A DNA stretch of 64,000 nt from the NCBI GenBank assembly GCA_016081115.2, contig JABTTQ020002176.1, positions 56,962-120,961 on the forward strand, in the 5' to 3' direction. Under the pieces are notes generated by a model. The model had not been told where the DNA came from. It saw nothing but the letters and a program-made list of their open reading frames with translations, and did no database searches. This DNA comes from Rehmannia glutinosa (lineage: Eukaryota; Streptophyta; Magnoliopsida; Lamiales; Orobanchaceae). The first letter of the stretch is position 1, and every line of letters begins with the position of its first letter. Position numbers and translations under genes: made by a program. This document shows, in pieces, positions 1-9,695 of the stretch.

Positions 1-31
1 AATATTTTAAATCATTTAGGAGTATTTGGAC
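1..31 (-). repeat. CopA2 3' LTR, outer piece
   Basis: These bases match 15071-15098 of the CopA2 5' LTR (the stretch reading catttaggagtatttggac). They end exactly where the TG of the CopA1 LTR begins. The LTR resumes at 8341. The rest of this LTR lies left of the window. Confidence 0.85.
27..31. repeat. Target-site duplication of CopA1, left copy (TGGAC)
   Basis: TGGAC directly precedes the CopA1 LTR and recurs at 8341-8345 directly after it. A perfect five-base duplication is typical of Ty1/copia integration. Confidence 0.93.
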
Positions 32-1162
32 TGTTAGTTCAAGTGGCTACGATAATCTAGAGGGGGGGTGAATAGATTATCTCGGTTTTTCAGATTTTGC
101 CCTCTTTTTCAAATAATCTAACAAAGACGAGAATGTAAATGCGGAAATAAAACAACACTCGTCGATTTAAAGAGGTTCAACCCACCTAGGGCCTAATCCT
201 CTACCACCCCAGTATATCCGGGATGGATTTCAAAAGGAAAAAAGATATTATTAATTTACCAAAAATTAATACAACACCTTGAGGATTACCACAACCCTCT
301 TACACCACCTTGAGGATTACCACAATCCTCTTACAACACCTTTGAAGATTACCACAACCTTCAAACACCTATCACCTAGATCACCCAAGTGTATTCTTAC
401 CACAAGAATACTCACAAGGATGTCTTGTGTTGAATGATGACCAAAATCAAGATTACAACTCAATAATGATTGATACAATATGAGTACAAGTGTAATCAAG
501 AATTGAAAGCCTAGACCTCAAATTTGTGCAAGTGAAAGTGCTTTGGCTCCTCCTTGGGGAGTGATTTGCTGCAAAAGAAACCATTTAAAATCATCAATAT
601 AGTCATTAGAAATCAATCCCACAAAATAGGGAAAAGTCATGCGAAAATGCAACGGATAGTTTCACGATAAACGGGGGGTTCGACCGGTCGCGAGAGATAA
701 GATTGAAATTGAATTCTGCGAATTTTTACGGGGGGGACCGGTCGAAGGGGGTTCGACCGGTCGCCCTTGGTCTTGACCGGTTGGGGTTGATAGAAAATCA
801 AAACAGAGAAGTCCGCATTTGAGAGGGCACTCCCGGTACCGGTCGCCCGGTGGTCGGCCAGTCATCGGCCCTCACGTCGCCCCACCAGTCGGTCGTCGGC
901 ATCTCTCCCATTTTCTCTTACGTCCCATTTTCTGTTTCAAAACTCAACTCAGTGCGGGTTGCCCTATAGGGCGGCCGGTCGAACTGAAACAAAAGTGTTG
1001 TCCAATTTTAAATCGAATATAAACTTCAAGAAATACTCGAAAAATAGTAAAAACATTTTAGATCGATCGGAAGTGTTGGGACAACATTTAGGGACATTGT
1101 TTTGGTATAAAAACTCATTTGAACAAAATCATCAAAATCATGATAAAAACATTTATCTAACA
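32..1162 (-). repeat. CopA1 3' LTR (1131 bp), TATA region deleted
   Basis: It begins TGTTAGTTCAAGTGGC and ends TTATCTAACA, matching 7084-8340. Against the 5' LTR it lacks about 128 bases, corresponding to 7597-7724, which include the TATA box. The U3 part holds CGACCGGTCG-type palindromes at 681-690, 736-744 and 754-763 with degenerate copies up to about 980. Shorter differences are mostly one- or two-base indels. Confidence 0.93.
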
Positions 1163-1550
1163 AACTCCCCCCTTTTTGATGATTACAAACCAAAACAATT
1201 TTCAAGAGGACGATTTCGAAAAACAAAATAATTTACGGTTTATGAGTAAACTATCCGTTTAAAAGCATTTTACAAAAGCTCCCCCTATCAATAAGCACAT
1301 TAATAAGAAATATTGCATAAGCTAGAAGCACAAGCTTTTACAAAATAAACAACAACTACATGAGCTTAGAAGCTCCCCCTGTCACAAATACTTATTATCC
1401 ATGCAAACAAGTTCATAAAACAATCATTGGACTGAGTTTTCTTCACAACTTATGGCCTTAATAAGCCATAGCTTATAGCTTCTATCATTAGCTTTTATTA
1501 GCTTCTTTGAGCTAACGAGCCAATTTCCTGTTTCTCCCCCTTTGGAATCA
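1163..1550 (-). promoter_or_regulatory. CopA1 multiple polypurine tracts
   Basis: On the sense (minus) strand, AGGGGGAG-type tracts occur directly next to the LTR (1163-1176) and again near 1277-1286, 1371-1380 and 1534-1542. The tract next to the LTR is the expected plus-strand primer site. Repeated tracts with this core are a known hallmark of Sireviruses. The sequence between them is AT-rich with no credible reading frame. Confidence 0.82.
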
Positions 1551-2357
1551 TAAAAAAAAATGTTAGGATGATAAAAACATCATAGAAGTATATCAAAGTG
1601 CGCCAAAGAAATGGTTTATCAACCATTGAGCAATTTAGGCTTAAAAACCAAGGAAAAATGGGAGAAATGTATTATGAAGAGTTCATACGCTCGTTTTATT
1701 TCCCAAAACATGATCTCAATGAGTATTGAAGACTTTTGGAAGCGAGAGAATCATGTAGAAGTTGAAATTTTCATTGTGACATTTCATCGAACACATTGTG
1801 GGCGTGAAAAGTAAAAAGAGTTGTATATAGCCCTTGTAAATGATCCAAGCCAAAAAATTGCATCACCAATTCACATCAAACATCATACAATACAACATAA
1901 TAACTAAGCTCATCAAGATCATAAGCAAAAAAATATCAAGAAATATACAAGAAAGCCATAAACTCAAGGGTTCAACCCAATTGAGCAAAGTAAGGAAAAT
2001 TCTTACCATTTGATCGGAAAAGATGAGCAATGATGATGATAAACATGCTATATAAGGTCCAAGATATGAATTGAATGCATGAAAATCAATTTTGAGTGAA
2101 AATTGTGTGCATTTGGCAAAGGGGACGAAAAATGGCAAAAAGAAGTGAAAATAACAAATCAAGACAGAAACGAACTTAAACAAAATTTGGCCTAGGGCGA
2201 CGGTCGTGGTTGAGGAGACCGGTCGGCGTTGAGGGCGACGGTTGCCCTCAACCTCTTCAAATTTGTTTTGTCAAATTTTTCAAAATCCGAATTTTCAACC
2301 AAAAATCCGATTTTTCGCCCCTAAGTTTTAAAAACATGCAAAATGCAAACGTAGACC
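1551..2357 (-). other. CopA1 3' untranslated region
   Basis: This is non-coding sequence between the pol stop and the polypurine tracts. Its counterpart in CopA2 is 8871-9695. It holds degenerate CGACCGGTCG-like boxes near 2198-2245, similar to those in the LTR. A minus-strand open stretch at 1863-2183 is hydrophobic, has no family resemblance that I recognise, and is not kept in CopA2. Confidence 0.7.
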
Positions 2358-3960
2358 TCATTCAATATGCATTATGCCTAACCGAGCTCGTATTGACGCA
2401 AAAGTCTCGGAAGTTAGCGGTTTTGTAAAAATGTCCGCTAATTGATCTTGAGATGGCACAAACGATATCTCAATTTTTCGTTTTGAAACACAATCCCTTA
2501 GAAAATGATGTCGAATCTCAATATGTTTACTACGGTTATGATGAACCGGGTTTTGAGCAATATTTATAGCGGATATATTATCACAAAAGATAGGTACGTT
2601 TTCAAAAGAGCATTTGTAATCCGCTAAGGTTTGTTTCATCCAAAGAAGTTGAGTACAACAAAATGCAGCGGAAATATATTCGGCCGGCCGTTGAAAGAGA
2701 AACACATTTTGCTTCTTTGAAAACCATGAAACTAGGCAATCGCTAAAAATTGACATGATCCGGAAGTACTTTTCCGATCATCAATATTACCCGCATAGTC
2801 CGAATCACTATAACCTTTAAGAGAAAAATTTTCATTCTTTGGATAAAATAAACCATATTGAATAGTGCCTTTCAAATATCGAAAAATCCGTTTAACGACA
2901 CTCATATGAGATTATTTTGGATTGCTTTGAAAACGAGCACATAGACATACGGCATGAAGAATGTCCGGTCTACTAGAGGTTAAATAAAGTAAACTACCAA
3001 TCATACCTCGATACTTGGATTCATCAACCGTCTTGCCTTTTTCATCTTTGTCAATTTTGACATTGGTTGCCATAGAGTCGAGACGGTTCTTCCTTCTTCA
3101 ATGCCGAACTTCTTCAAAAGTTCTTTTGTATACTTTGATTGCGAAATATAAATACCTTCTTGGCATTGCTTAATTTGAAGTCCAAGGAAGAAATTTAGTT
3201 CCCCATCATACTCATCTCGAATTCACCTTGCATTAACTTGGAGAATTTCTTGCACAAAGATTCATTAGTAGCACCAAAGATAATATCATCAACATAAATT
3301 TGCACAAGTAAACAATCTTGCCCTTTTTCAAAAACAAAGAGTGTAGTATCAACTTTACCTCTTGTAAAACCATTTTGCAAAAGAAAAGAGCTAAGTCTAT
3401 CATACCATGCACGGGTGCTTGTTTTAAACCATACAAAGCCTTTTTAAGTTTAAAAACATCATTAGGCCTAGAAAAATTTTCAAACCCCGGAGGTTGTTTT
3501 ACATAGACTTCTTCTTGAATAAAACCATTTAAGAAAGCGGATTTAACATCCATTTGGTAAAGCTTGAAATTTTTAAAACAAGAATAGGCAAGTAAAATGC
3601 GAATAGCTTCTAAACGTGCTACGGGTGCAAATGTTTCATCATAATCAATACCTTCTTCTTGACAATACCCTTGAGCTACTAACCTTGCCTTATTACGAAC
3701 AATTGTGCCTTGATCATCAAGTTTGTTAGGAATACCCATTTTGTACCAATAATTGTTTGAGATGGAGGACAAGGTACTAATTCCCATACATCATTTCTTT
3801 CAAATTGATTCAACTCCTCTTGCATTTCTAAAAACCAATCTTCATCCTCAATAGTTTCCTTAGCATTTTTAGGCTCTTTTTGAGATATAAGAGCTTTCTC
3901 GGCAAAATTTCTTGAGTCATTACTTTATCAAGGGGATCACCAATAATAAGATCTTTTGGG
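2358..3960 (-). pseudogene. CopA1 reverse transcriptase-RNase H (pol C-terminal half), broken
   Basis: This would encode the copia-type reverse transcriptase and RNase H that copy element RNA into cDNA. Visible blocks include KARLVAQGYCQEEGIDYDETFAPVA and QMDVKSAFLNG in one segment (3233-3787), the YVDD catalytic box in an overlapping frame (3195-3380), and the RNase H tail with ADIFTKPL in 2358-2756. It ends in a stop at 2358 in the same context as CopA2. At least three frame changes separate the pieces, so no full enzyme is made as read. CopA2 carries the same region at 9696-11630. Confidence 0.9.
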
Positions 3961-5418
3961 TGATCTCCTTAAATTTCAATGCTACGGGAAGATTCAAGTA
4001 TCGCCCTATCTTCTTGAGGAACATTTGAACTTGAAGGTTGATCATTTGAAATAGAAGGTTTATCATTATGAGCATCACTTTGAACAATAGGTTCAACAAT
4101 ATCCTCTTCATCACTATCGTCATTGGTTATTCTTTCAACACCCGAGGCTTCATTAAATTTGACATGAATAGATTCTTCAACAACCATGCTAGTCTTATTG
4201 TAAACCCGATATGCTTTGCTCTTGGTTGAATACCCCATAAATATTCCTTCATCGGCCTTAGGATCAAGTTTGTCCAATTGATCCTTAGTATTCAAAATAA
4301 AGCACTTACATCCAAATATTTTGAAATAACTAATATTTGGAGTTCTTCCTTTCCAAAGCTCATATGGAGTTTTATTCATTTTAGGACGAATATAAACTCG
4401 ATTAATGACATAGCAAGCGGTACTTACGGCTTCGGCCCAAAAATATTTTGGAAGTGAAAATTCATTTAGCATGGACCGACTCATTTCTTGAAGTGTCCGA
4501 TTCTTCCTTTCGGCTACACCATTTTGTTGAGGTGTCCTTGGAGCCGAAAAATTGTGTGTATATCCCTTGGTTTCACAAAAGACTCTAAACTCACCGTCAA
4601 ATTCTCCGCCTTGATCACTTCGAATAGTTTTAATAGTATCTTCCTTTTCATTGTCAATGCGTCTACACAACTTAACAAACTCATTAACGGCATCGCTTTT
4701 ATTTGCAAGAAAAAGAGCCCAAGTGTATCTAGAAAAATCATCAACAATTACAAAAGTGTAATGTTTTCCACTTAGACTACCCGTACCAATATCCCCATAC
4801 AAATCTAGGTGAAGAAGTTGTAGAGGCTTGGTTGTGGAAATTTCATTCTTGGGCTTAAAACTACTCTTAACTAATTTGTTCTTTTGACAAGTGTCACATA
4901 AGCCAAGATTTTCAAAATTCAATTTGGGTAGTCCTTTTACATGTTGGTTTTTGTAAATATTTTTCAAACTTTTATATCCAACATGTCCAAGTCGCCTATG
5001 CCATAAACTCGTTAAATCATTGTTGGCGACAAGACAAGAAACATTTTGACTAACCAAATCACTAGTAGAAATTTTGTAAAGATTGCCTTTTCTATTTGCT
5101 TCACAAATAATTTCATCATTTTTACGAATAAGGCATTTTTCTTTATTGAAAACAACATTATAATTTGAATCACAAAGTTGGCTAACACTTATCAAATTAA
5201 ATTTAAGCCCTTCTACTAAAAGAACATTATTAAAGAGAAAGAAGAGTTACCAATTTCTCCATTTCCAAGAATTCTTCCTTTGCCATTGCGAACATGACCA
5301 TACCCTCTTCTTGGAACTTGATGTTGGTAAAAAGTTCTCTCTTTCCGGTCATATGGCGTGAACATCCGCTGTCCACGAGACATTTCGAATCCTCCATGGT
5401 TGTTATAGCGCCTATTAC
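3961..5418 (-). pseudogene. CopA1 protease-integrase, broken
   Basis: The protease active site DSGCSRHMTG lies near 5350-5380. A frameshift follows. A 408-residue open stretch (3969-5195) then carries the GAG-pre-integrase zinc-binding block (LWHRRLGH, then CDTC) and the integrase core. The core has HLDLYG, RSDQGGEF and NGVAERKNR, which hold the presumed D, D and E catalytic residues. The integrase is the longest intact block of this copy. It would join cDNA ends to target DNA with a five-base stagger, matching the TGGAC duplication. The reading frame is lost again before the reverse transcriptase. Confidence 0.9.
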
Positions 5419-5987
5419 CTACAAACGAACCATTTTTAGGTACCCTATAGTTTTGGGGTCCATGGGGTTAGCCTTGAGACCTTTGGGTCTCCAAACAAAG
5501 CTAAAATTATTCTTCAATTTACAATTGCTAACATAGTGACCAACTTTACCACAATAAAAGCAAATAATATTATGGGCACTTTTAGCACGTACAAAATTCG
5601 GACCTTGGTCATTTTTCTTAAAGACTTTTGAAATGGTTTGTAACCAAGTCCTTGTTTTGAATGCTCACCTCTTTGTGCATCTAAAATTTTAGTAACCTTA
5701 TCCGTGCTTAAATTAAAACGATGCACATCCTTTTTCAAATTATCAATATCATTAGTGAGCATTTGTTTCTCGGTTTCAAGAGTTTGAATTTGAGTAAGGG
5801 TAATAGCATGAACATGATCAAGAGTCTCATAAGATGTAAATAATTTATCCTTTTCTATTTTAAGCTCTTTATGCTCCTTCTTTAAACTCTTGTATTTAAC
5901 AATCAATTTTTGAAATTCATTTTGCAACTCATCAAAATCACATTGCAATTCATCAACTAAGGAGGAGGTAGAGGAGTTAGAGCGTAC
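5419..5987 (-). other. Candidate GT-AG intron (or precise deletion segment) inside CopA1 gag
   Basis: On the minus strand this segment starts GAG|GTACGC and ends TTTGTAG|GTAATAG. CopA2 reads straight from GAG into GTTATAGG (junction 12745/12746) with this block missing. The block encodes the coiled coil and the second zinc knuckle. It is 569 bases as read and contains at least one apparent one-base loss, so an in-frame 570 is plausible. A CTAAAAA branch-like motif lies about 15-20 bases before the AG. The AGGTA present at both edges would also permit deletion by microhomology. Confidence 0.5.
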
Positions 5988-7027
5988 CTCATTATTTTCA
6001 TCGTCTATAGCCATAAGACCATGTTCGGTTTCACCTTCCTCGTCGGATGTCTCGAGTAGCTCATCCCAAGTTTTGACATCCGCATTTAGAGCCTTCTTTT
6101 TCGGAAAAGGCTTCTGTTTCTTTTGTTCCTCCTCATTGAGTTTTGGGCAATCGGCTATGAAGTGCCGGGTTTTCCGTGACTTAAAGCAAGCATTATCTCT
6201 TGGTTTTCTTGCTTTATTTTTATTCACAAATTTTGCAAATTTTCGAACAAGTGCGGCCGTCTCCTCATCATCATCATCATTATCATAGTATGCATTATTA
6301 GAAGAGGAAGCAAGACCTTTAGGAATATTTTGCATACCCGATTGATTGATGGTTGGTTTGGTATTTTTCCTCTCCTTGAGATAGACTTCATAGATGAGGA
6401 GGTTCCGATGAGCTCGTCAAACTTGAGTGTCTCAAGATTTTGTGCTTCCGTGATTGCCGTCACCTTTTCGGACCATGAGCCGGGAAGAGCATTCAATACC
6501 TTAGTCACTTTGTCTTCTTCGGAGATGACTTTACCGAGGGCCACAAGAGGATTGACAATGTTGTCAAGCCTTTCCACCATCTTGGAGATGCTTTCACCAT
6601 CATACATGTTAAAGTTTTCAAAGTCTTTAACAAGCATGGTCTTTCTAGCTTGCTTGACCTTCTTTGTCCCTTCATATATAGTCTCCAATTTTTCCCAAAC
6701 CTCATGTGCCGACCTTATGCCTCGTATGCGATTGTACTCGGTGGCGGTAAGTGAGCAATGCAAAATATTTAAGGCCTTACCGTTTAGAGAGAAAGCCTTC
6801 TTATCATTTTCATCGAACTCCTTGAAAGGTTTAGGAGCCGAGGTGCCATCCTCCATTTTTTTCGTTGGTTGATCAACTCCTTCAATAACCACATTCCATA
6901 TGTCAAACCCGCACCCTTGTAGAAAGCACTCCATACGGTCTTTCCAAAATGCGTAGTTGTTGGCGTCGAACAATGGTGGCTTGTTGGTGGAGGCGCCGGT
7001 GGTGAGATAAGCGTCATTCGTAGCCAT
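5419..7027 (-). pseudogene. CopA1 gag with coiled coil and two zinc knuckles, broken
   Basis: Gag is the capsid-forming protein that packages element RNA. The start is the ATG at 7027, about 55 bases inside the primer binding site, reading MATNDAYLTTGAS. The Gag core (UBN2-like region) runs to about 6340, where the frame shifts into 5514-6335. The first knuckle reads CFKSRKTRHFIADC, so its second cysteine is lost (CopA2 keeps CFKCGKSGHYIVDC). A long heptad-like coiled coil rich in L, E and K spans about 5700-5950. A second knuckle CFYCGKVGHYVSNC is encoded near 5525-5566 after a further one-base shift. Long coiled-coil Gags are typical of Sireviruses. Confidence 0.88.
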
Positions 7028-7069
7028 GGATCTTTCCTCTTTACTCGGAACGAGCTAGCCAAAGAGTTT

Positions 7070-7081
7070 GGCTCGATACCA
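7070..7081 (-). promoter_or_regulatory. CopA1 primer binding site (tRNA-iMet type, one base missing)
   Basis: The minus strand reads TGGTATCGAGCC two bases from the 5' LTR. Compared with TGGTATCAGAGCC in CopA2 one base is missing. It is the expected minus-strand primer site for initiator methionine tRNA. Confidence 0.88.
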
Positions 7082-7083
7082 CT

Positions 7084-8340
7084 TGTTAGTTCAAGTGGCT
7101 ACGATAATCTAGAGGGGGTGAATAGATTATCTCGGTTTTTCAGATTTTGCCCTCTTTTTCGAATAATCAAACAAAAAGACGAGAATGTAAATGCGGAAAT
7201 AAAACAACACTCGTCGATTTAAAGAGGTTCAACCCACCTAGGGCCTAATCCTCTACCACCCCAAAGATATCCAGGGATGGATTTCAAAAGGAAAAAAGAT
7301 ATTATTAATTTACCAAAAATTAATACAACACCTTGAGGATTACCACAACCCTCTTACACCACCTTGAGGATTACCACAATCCTCTTACAACACCTTTGAA
7401 GATTACCACAACCTTCAAACACCTATCACCTAGATCACCCAAGTGTATTCTTACCACAAGAATACTCACAAGGATGTCTTGTGTTGAATGATGACCAAAA
7501 TCAAGATTACAACTCAATAATGATTGATACAATATGAGTACAAGTGTAATCAAGAATTGAAAGCCTAGACCTCAAATTTGTGCAAGTGAAAGTGCTAAGG
7601 CTAATACAACAAGATATATGAAAGTGTTTGCTTTGTTTGCTCTTTGCTTGTATGGAGTGTTGTATCTTGTTGCTTGAATGAAGCCTCTATTTATAGGAGA
7701 GGTCTTGGCTTTGATTTCCGGACATTGGCTCCTCCTTGGGGAGTGATTTCTGCGAGAAGAAACCATTTAAAATCATCAATATAGTGTTAGAAATCAATCC
7801 CACAAAATAGGGAAAAGTCATCGAAAATGCAACGGATAGTTTCTTTGATAAGCAGGGGGTTCGACGGTCGCACGAGAGATAAGATTGAAATTGAATTCTG
7901 CGAATTTTTTTACGGGGGACCGGTCGAAGGGGGTTCGACCGGTCGCCCTTGGTCTTGACCGGTTGGGGTTGATAGAAAATCAAAACAGAGAAGTACGCAT
8001 TTGAGAGGGCACTCCCGTGTGCCGGCCGGTGGTGGTCGACCGGCCGCCCTCACCGCCGCCCACCTGGTCGACGGTCGCCCTCCCCATTTTCTCTTACGTC
8101 CCATTTTTGTTTCAAAACTCAACTCAGTGCGGGTTGCCCTATAGTAGGCGACCGGTCGAACTGAAACAAAAGTGTTGTCCAATTTTAAATCGAATATAAA
8201 CTTCAAGAAATACTCAGAAAAATAGTAAAAACATTTTAGATCAATCGGAAGTGTTGGGACAACATTTAGGGACATTGTTTTGGTATAAAAACTCATTTGA
8301 ACAAAATCATCAAAATCATGATAAAAACATTTATCTAACA
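7084..8340 (-). repeat. CopA1 5' LTR (1257 bp)
   Basis: It is bounded by TGTTAG and CTAACA and flanked on the right by the target duplication. It keeps the TATA box at 7687-7696 that the 3' LTR has lost. Palindromic boxes (GACCGGTCG at 7918-7926, CGACCGGTCG at 7936-7945 and 8149-8158, plus decayed copies at 7861 and 8020-8090) lie upstream of that TATA box, in U3. Confidence 0.94.
7687..7696 (-). promoter_or_regulatory. TATA box of CopA1 5' LTR
   Basis: The minus strand reads CTATAAATAG. The same box with similar surroundings occurs in CopA2 (14414-14423) and CopA3 (39006-39015 and 44466-44475). It marks the likely U3/R start region of this family. Confidence 0.8.
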
Positions 8341-8345
8341 TGGAC
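8341..8345. repeat. Target-site duplication of CopA1, right copy (TGGAC)
   Basis: It is identical to 27-31 and directly follows the CopA1 5' LTR. Confidence 0.93.
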
Positions 8346-8425
8346 AACATATAAAAACATTGTTTTGGTATAAAAACTCATTTAAACAAAATCATCAAAA
8401 TCTTGATAAAAACATTTATCTAACA
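8341..8425 (-). repeat. CopA2 3' LTR, inner piece
   Basis: This continues the LTR interrupted after base 31 and ends TTATCTAACA, followed by the polypurine tract. It matches 15091-15175 nearly base for base. Confidence 0.92.
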
Positions 8426-8870
8426 AACTCCCCCTTTTTGATGATTACAAACCAAAACAATTTTTAGAAGGTCGATTTTAAAACAAAACAAATTTTCCGG
8501 TCTAAAACAACAATCCATTTTAAGCAAGATTCATCATAAGTACAAACACACAAGGATAGGAGCAAAGATTTTTTAAAATCATTTTTGCACAAGCTCCCCC
8601 TATCAATATGCATATCAAGAACAAGTATACAAGCAACAACTAAAAACTTTAAGCTTAGCTTTTACAACTAAAGCTTGAATATCATGAGTTTATAAGCTCC
8701 CCCTGTCACAAAAGCATCATAAATCAAGTATAAAAGTCCATAATACATCACATGGACCAAGTATAATCCATAGCTTTTGGCTTTTAAGAGCTTTAGCTTA
8801 TAGCTTTTCTTGCGAGCTTATTTACGCTTCTTTGATCTTATGAGCGTTTTTCTTGTTTCTCCCCCTTTGG
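8426..8870 (-). promoter_or_regulatory. CopA2 multiple polypurine tracts
   Basis: Sense-strand AGGGGGAG-type tracts occur next to the LTR (8428-8440), near 8591-8600, 8694-8703 and 8857-8866. Number and order match CopA1, so the array is an old feature of the family. Confidence 0.82.
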
Positions 8871-9695
8871 AATCATCAAAAATAATGTTAGCACAATAAA
8901 AACATCATACAATTATATCAAAGTGCGCAAGTTTATAGATTTATCGAGCATATTGAGCATTTAAGCTTAAATTCCGAATAAAAGGGAAAAAATTGCTCAT
9001 TTGATTTGTAAAAGCTCATTTGATTGATAAAACATGATCTCTATAAACTTATAAGACTTTTCAAATCAAGAGAATCATGTAGGTGATGAATTTTTCATTG
9101 AAACATTTTGTCGAACACTTGGCGTGCATTGAATAAAACAAGAGAAATATAACGCCTTTGGGATTCGTTTAAGCCAAAAAATTTCATCACCAATTTCAAT
9201 ACCACAATATTCATTCATCATCAATCATCATAAACAACATATTAATACAAGAATTTCAACAATATATCAAGATACAAGCACATTCTCAAGGGTTCAACCC
9301 AATTAAGATTAAAAAGAGAAATTCTTACCATCTGATCGGTAAAGATGAACAATGATGATGATAATCGAGCCTCATGAGGTCCAAAATATAAAATGTATGC
9401 AATAAAACAAATTTGAAGTGAAATTTGTGTGAAAAGTGCGTAGGGGACGAAAAATGGACAAAATGAGCCAAAATGGCTGAAATTGAAAACAGAAACGATT
9501 TAAACCATAAAATGGTGAGGGGCGACCGGTTGGGGGGGTGGGCGACCGGTCGACCGATCGACGTCATGGGCGACCGGTCGGCCTTCCCCCAACCAGCCTA
9601 GTGTTCTTTCTGTGTTTCCAAAATCCGAGTTTTTAACCAAAAATCCGATTTTTCGCCCCTAAATTTTAAAAGCATGCAAAATGCAATCATAGACC
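8871..9695 (-). other. CopA2 3' untranslated region with palindromic CGACCGGTCG cluster
   Basis: Non-coding sequence downstream of the pol stop. Three GACCGGT-type boxes, one running into CGACCGATCG, lie within 9519-9584. They resemble the LTR boxes but sit in the internal region. The 9325-9567 open stretch mostly reads across these boxes, and I do not consider it a gene. Confidence 0.65.

Larger units (their letters stand above)
32..8340 (-). mobile_element. CopA1, complete Ty1/copia (Sirevirus-type) retrotransposon
   Basis: The element has two LTRs with TGTTAG...CTAACA ends and a tRNA-iMet-type primer binding site next to the 5' LTR. Four polypurine tracts precede the 3' LTR. The order gag, protease, integrase, reverse transcriptase, RNase H is that of Pseudoviridae, all read on the minus strand. 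Repeated AGGGGGAG tracts and a coiled-coil Gag point to the Sirevirus lineage. It sits in the CopA2 3' LTR with an exact TGGAC duplication. The two LTRs are very similar apart from one deletion, so this is probably the youngest insertion here. The coding region has frameshifts and looks non-autonomous as read. Confidence 0.94.

Noticed and set aside
317..499. 60-codon open stretch in the CopA1 3' LTR, repeated at 7371-7553
   Set aside because: It is identical because it lies in both LTRs. It has no protein-like features and falls in the R/U5 part.
1863..2183. 106-codon hydrophobic open stretch as a possible small membrane protein in CopA1
   Set aside because: It is not preserved in CopA2 at 8871-9695 and comes from T-rich sequence.
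6330..6872. 180-codon plus-strand open stretch
   Set aside because: It is the antisense shadow of CopA1 gag. The same holds for other plus-strand stretches over minus-strand gag, pol and env-like regions.
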